Below are positions 7,726 through 9,734 of a stretch of DNA of 9,734 nt, one piece after another (positions within the stretch are counted from its first letter, which is position 1; each line of letters opens with the position of its first letter). The DNA is from Nocardioidaceae bacterium (GTDB lineage: Bacteria > Actinomycetota > Actinomycetes > Propionibacteriales > Nocardioidaceae): NCBI GenBank assembly GCA_025965395.1, contig JAOPXA010000053.1, positions 1 through 9,734 on the forward strand. The letters run 5' to 3'. The notes beneath the pieces are model-generated. The model was not told the origin of the DNA and made no database searches. It saw only the letters and a list, made by a program, of their open reading frames with translations. Position numbers and translations under genes: made by a program.

Positions 7726-8372
7726 GGGACCCGCACCAAGGTCACCGTGCCTCGACCGACGGCGGCAAGTGCCTTGGCCGGATCCGTGTTGGTCACAAGC
7801 GCCACGACCACAGTCTTCGCGAGCGCGCCTCCCACGGAGTTCGAGTCGCCCCCGAGATCGAGGATGCGGACGCGGGGCAAGACCTTGGTCGCGTCCCCAA
7901 CCACGTCTCCTTGGGGCGGGCTCACCCACACATCAACCAGGTCGCCGCTTTGCAGATCGTTCGGGAAGGCCCCGATGGCAACCTTGAGCGGCAGCTCCCC
8001 GGCAGGTTGGCTGTCGATCGCCCGCAGGCTGGCCACACGTACCAATTCTCCCGATCTGAGATCGTGGCTCCACTCAAGCGCTGACAGGGCTGCGGGAAAT
8101 TCATCGACGACCCGGACATACTGATCCTGGGATCCGCCGTCGAGCCGAACCCTCGCTTTGACAAGGTCCGAGCGTGAGACTGGCTGGCCGGATCGGACGT
8201 CAGCGCGAAGCGACCAGTAAGCAACTCGGTCGTCTTGCGTCGCCGCCCATCGCGCGGCCACAACGGTCGAGACGAGCACGAGGACGATGCCCAAGAGCAG
8301 CCTCGGATCGCGCCAACGGGTGCGCGAAAGCCGCTGGGCAGCACGGGGAGTCGGGTCAGGCGAAGTGGGCAT
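7722..8372 (-). CDS. SAF-domain membrane protein (CpaB/RcpC-like)
   Basis: A 216-aa protein with a short basic cytoplasmic N-terminus, one membrane segment (about residues 25-43) and an extracytoplasmic SAF domain (about 48-115, with SGQPVSRSDL at 61-70 and SGELVRVASL at 107-116). A C-terminal half follows containing LQSGDLVDVWV (140-150), a hallmark of CpaB/RcpC-type proteins. In Flp/Tad pilus loci CpaB/RcpC acts in pilus assembly at the envelope. Here it is paired only with the CpaE-like ATPase, whose GTG overlaps its stop by 4 nt. It is the first gene of the minus-strand unit. There is no Shine-Dalgarno before ATG 8372, so a leaderless start is likely. It is divergent from the HTH gene, about 109 bp away. 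Confidence 0.87.
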   Translation of the reverse strand: MPTSPDPTPRAAQRLSRTRWRDPRLLLGIVLVLVSTVVAARWAATQDDRVAYWSLRADVRSGQPVSRSDLVKARVRLDGGSQDQYVRVVDEFPAALSALEWSHDLRSGELVRVASLRAIDSQPAGELPLKVAIGAFPNDLQSGDLVDVWVSPPQGDVVGDATKVLPRVRILDLGGDSNSVGGALAKTVVVALVTNTDPAKALAAVGRGTVTLVRVP

Positions 8373-8378
8373 AGACGT

Positions 8379-8384
8379 ATTTCA
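8379..8384 (-). promoter_or_regulatory. -10-like hexamer for the SAF-led operon
   Basis: TGAAAT on the minus strand (4 of 6 to TATAAT) ends 6 nt before ATG 8372. Together with the missing Shine-Dalgarno this fits a leaderless transcript starting the SAF, CpaE-like, acyltransferase and DUF6912 unit. I cannot identify a convincing -35. Confidence 0.4.
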
Positions 8385-8469
8385 GCCGATCCGGCATGTC
8401 CCGTCTAGATGTCGTGACGTTTTCCACAGAAGCGGCGCGGACGGTGTCTCATCACCAGGTCCGAATGGC

Positions 8470-8475
8470 ATCATG
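8470..8475 (+). promoter_or_regulatory. -10-like hexamer for a leaderless HTH transcript
   Basis: CATCAT is followed by ggtgcg and ATG 8482 with a 6-nt gap. The segment resembles the one before the DUF2505 gene (CATGAT, ggcgct, ATG). No Shine-Dalgarno precedes any candidate ATG here, and no clear -35 is seen. Confidence 0.4.
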
Positions 8476-8481
8476 GTGCGC

Positions 8482-8742
8482 ATGCCGATCGCATCACCTC
8501 GATTTCTCACCTTGGTCGACGTCGCTGACGTGCTCAACGTCACCACACGCCAGGTCTACACGCTCGTTCGCTCCGGCGACCTGCGCGGAATTCAGGTAGG
8601 TGGTCGTGGTCAGTGGCGAGTCGAGGCGAGCGAGCTTGAGGAATACATCGCCCGACAGTATGAGCGCACGTCCCATTTGCTTGAGACTCTCGACGACAGC
8701 GAAATAGGCGACGCCAATCTCAGCGAGCCAACGGACACCTGA
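8482..8742 (+). CDS. excisionase/MerR-type HTH DNA-binding protein
   Basis: A small protein of 86 aa with a winged HTH of the HTH_17 (excisionase/MerR-like) type at residues 9-57: FLTLVDVADVLNV, TTRQVYTLVRSGDL, then the wing GIQVGGRGQWRVE and the terminal helix ELEEYIAR. The acidic tail (61-86) is probably flexible. It lies divergent from the SAF operon, so it is a candidate local regulator or nucleoid-type factor; that is inference from position. An ATG at 8473 would add three residues. I prefer 8482 because a -10-like hexamer sits 6 nt upstream and there is no ribosome site. Longer in-frame starts back to 8287 run into the SAF gene. Its last 23 bp overlap the convergent gene that follows. 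Confidence 0.88.
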   Translation: MPIASPRFLTLVDVADVLNVTTRQVYTLVRSGDLRGIQVGGRGQWRVEASELEEYIARQYERTSHLLETLDDSEIGDANLSEPTDT

Positions 8743-9235
8743 CGGCCGCGACCGCGGTGAAGGGCACGACTTCGTCCCTGCCCGCCTCGTGCTCCAGCGT
8801 GACAAAATCTGCGGCGACGACGCGTACATACGCCGAGAGGCTCGACCCGTCGATGCGCGTCACGAGTATGCGGTCTCGGTCGCGCGCGAACGCACGAAAC
8901 GCGTGACCCCACCCCAGACGATCTGACACTGCCGAGGACGAGGCGGTGCCGGCGGCATCGTCGATGGCGATGCCCAGCACCGAACGATGCGCGATCGCAT
9001 AGGCGAAAGTCGGCGATTCGACGAGCACCCAAGCCCCCGTGACCTGCGCGACGCGTCCGGTGATCTGTCCGACGTGCTCGACCCGAATCGTGACCTCACG
9101 GTGACCGATCAGGTCGGCCCACCGAAGCTGGCTCCAAGCACCTCTCGTCAACTCGGCGACCTGGAGGTCCCGCGCAGCCAGATCGAGCTCGGTGGCCTGA
9201 TCGATCAGGTCGCGGAAGAGATTTTCCCAACGCAT
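8720..9235 (-). CDS. conserved hypothetical, two Sm/SH3-like repeats
   Basis: A 171-aa protein, apparently cytoplasmic, with no signal peptide or membrane segment. After an N-terminal helix (MRWENLFRDLIDQATELDLAA) come two similar beta-rich units: residues about 46-90 (REVTIRVEHVGQITGRVAQV, WVLVES, HRSVLGIA) and 121-166 (DRILVTRIDGSSLSAYVRVV, FVTLEH, FTAVAAVR), joined by the GWGHAFRAFARDR helix. Each unit has the strand-turn-strand rhythm of small Sm/SH3-like barrels. It resembles an unnamed actinobacterial family I know only as hypothetical, often near LysM and HTH genes. I set the start at ATG 9235: the frame continues to 9310, but those codons are AT-rich and cover the divergent promoter. 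TACTCT lies 6 nt before ATG 9235, suggesting leaderless expression. It ends inside the HTH gene. Confidence 0.78.
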   Translation of the reverse strand: MRWENLFRDLIDQATELDLAARDLQVAELTRGAWSQLRWADLIGHREVTIRVEHVGQITGRVAQVTGAWVLVESPTFAYAIAHRSVLGIAIDDAAGTASSSAVSDRLGWGHAFRAFARDRDRILVTRIDGSSLSAYVRVVAADFVTLEHEAGRDEVVPFTAVAAVRCPLAR

Positions 9236-9241
9236 GGGAAC

Positions 9242-9247
9242 AGAGTA
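9242..9247 (-). promoter_or_regulatory. -10 element (TACTCT) for the Sm-like hypothetical gene
   Basis: TACTCT on the minus strand fits the actinobacterial TANNNT -10 pattern and ends 6 nt before ATG 9235. This predicts transcription starting at the start codon and argues that the upstream in-frame codons to 9310 are not translated. Confidence 0.5.
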
Positions 9248-9263
9248 GTTGTTGAAAACCACA

Positions 9264-9292
9264 TTGACATCCGCAATGATTTGCATTGATAT
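9264..9292 (+). promoter_or_regulatory. sigma70-type promoter for the LysM-type gene
   Basis: A perfect -35 TTGACA (9264-9269) is followed after 17 bp by a -10-like TGATAT (9287-9292). A start near 9299 would leave a leader of about 30 nt that carries the AAAGGAG ribosome site at 9319-9325. The surrounding DNA is AT-rich compared with the genes. This is the best-formed promoter in the window. Confidence 0.6.
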
Positions 9293-9300
9293 GTAATCAA
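9286..9300. promoter_or_regulatory. small inverted repeat over the -10 region, possible operator
   Basis: TTGAT (9286-9290) and ATCAA (9296-9300) are inverted copies around ATGTA, covering the -10 and probable start site. A second partly overlapping pair, CAATG (9274-9278) and CATTG (9284-9288), lies in the spacer. Both are short and could arise by chance in AT-rich DNA. Confidence 0.3.
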
Positions 9301-9330
9301 ACGTATTCAAACGAGTCTAAAGGAGTCGCA

Positions 9331-9734
9331 ATGAAGACACGAAGATTGTCCGTGCATGGATGGATCTTGGTCGCCCTCGCCTCGGGCAGTGTGGCGTGGC
9401 TAGCGCCGCGCTCGAAGACGCTGGCCTCGACGCTGAGCACCGAAGCCTCGTTCGAGGACTTGCTGGTCGCGCTCCTTGGCCTCGTGGCGCTCGTGGCTTC
9501 TGCGTGGTTCTTGACCGTTGCCGCAGCTCTTCTGGCGGGTAGCCCACACGCCTGGCTGAGGATCATGTGCCCGACATTCCTCGGGGCCTTGCTCATCACT
9601 GCGCAGCAAGGTGCCCACGCCGCCGAGGTCTCCCTCGACGGGCTGAGACTCCCCGATCGACCGGTGAGCGCCTTGCGCATCGATACGCCCCCACCGCGCG
9701 CGATCCCCTCGAGCGAAACAGTCGTCGTACGCAA
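9331..9734 (+). CDS. membrane protein, probably LysM-domain (3' end outside window)
   Basis: An open frame of 134 codons runs off the window edge without a stop. ATG 9331 has a strong AAAGGAG ribosome site 5 nt upstream. Hydrophobic segments lie at about residues 10-25, 43-70 and 77-92. A short linker follows with LDGLRLPDRP (102-111), a Pro-rich stretch (119-126), and then SETVVVR at the very end. In actinobacterial proteins of this architecture such a linker leads into a LysM peptidoglycan-binding domain beginning (V)VxxGDTLW, so the window seems to end at the domain boundary. The LysM call is therefore inference. It is divergent from the Sm-like hypothetical gene and likely acts at the cell envelope. 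Confidence 0.78.
   Translation, partial: MKTRRLSVHGWILVALASGSVAWLAPRSKTLASTLSTEASFEDLLVALLGLVALVASAWFLTVAAALLAGSPHAWLRIMCPTFLGALLITAQQGAHAAEVSLDGLRLPDRPVSALRIDTPPPRAIPSSETVVVR

Noticed and set aside
7726..7929. N-terminal extension of the CpaE-like frame by 68 codons
   Set aside because: The extension is Arg/Gly-rich, lies wholly inside the SAF gene on the same strand in another frame, and lacks a ribosome site. GTG 7725 gives the normal domain start and a 4-nt overlap.
7220..7987. 255-codon plus-strand frame opposite the CpaE-like and SAF genes
   Set aside because: Arg/Ser/Pro-rich with no motif, and it spans two well-supported genes on the other strand.
8420..8428. DnaA-box-like word TTTTCCACA as a sign of a replication origin
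   Set aside because: A single match in a short promoter spacer, with no cluster of boxes and no dnaA or dnaN gene nearby. Chance or local regulation is more likely.
8287..8481. Upstream extension of the HTH frame
   Set aside because: It overlaps the start of the SAF gene on the other strand and crosses the shared promoter spacer. The encoded residues do not resemble the family N-terminus.
9236..9310. 25-residue N-terminal extension of the Sm-like hypothetical protein
   Set aside because: The DNA is AT-rich promoter sequence, the residues are unlike the rest of the protein, and a TANNNT -10 sits just before ATG 9235.
9297..9734. Minus-strand frame opposite the LysM-type gene
   Set aside because: The plus-strand frame has a strong ribosome site, promoter and membrane segments; the minus frame has none of these.

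Overview
The window looks like chromosomal DNA from a high-GC actinobacterium, most likely of the Nocardioidaceae (Aeromicrobium/Nocardioides-like). This rests on codon use, the GTG starts, the 1-4 nt gene overlaps, several starts that look leaderless, and the families present: actinobacterial TPM+PspA pair, DUF2505, DUF6912, WS/DGAT-like acyltransferase, SAF+CpaE-like pair, LysM-type protein. I assign the lineage from family content, not from a database match. I see no rRNA, tRNA, CRISPR array, insertion sequence or phage gene.

Layout. (1) Bases 1-2175, plus strand: the 3' part of a TPM-domain protein gene, then pspA, an envelope-stress pair. (2) Bases 2176-2257: a 32-bp near-perfect inverted repeat between convergent units, which should act as a terminator. 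(3) Bases 2257-4202, minus strand: a two-gene ABC-2 exporter, ATPase then permease, with a 4-nt overlap. (4) Bases 4256-4753, plus: a DUF2505 protein, probably leaderless and divergent from the exporter. (5) Bases 4760-8372, minus: a tightly packed four-gene unit, read SAF/CpaB-like membrane protein > CpaE-like ATPase > WS/DGAT-like acyltransferase > DUF6912 protein. (6) Bases 8482-8742, plus: a small excisionase/MerR-type HTH protein, divergent from that unit. (7) Bases 8720-9235, minus: a conserved hypothetical protein with two similar Sm/SH3-like halves, whose gene overlaps the HTH gene tail to tail. (8) Bases 9331 to the end, plus: a membrane protein cut by the window edge, apparently just before a LysM domain.

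The genes suggest an envelope theme: PspA/TPM membrane maintenance, lipid or drug export, lipid-handling folds (DUF2505, WS/DGAT) and a peptidoglycan-binding protein. The most interesting part is the minus-strand unit. A SAF/CpaE pair, normally part of Flp/Tad pilus loci, occurs here without any pilus ATPase, platform or pilin gene in view. It is followed by an acyltransferase homologue whose catalytic HHxxxDG motif reads HQALVDG, so a proposed catalytic histidine is missing. The CpaE-like protein also has Arg in place of the Walker A Lys. A joint function for this unit is inference only.

Three starts were moved from the longest open frame: CpaE-like to GTG 7725, the HTH protein to ATG 8482, and the Sm-like hypothetical to ATG 9235.
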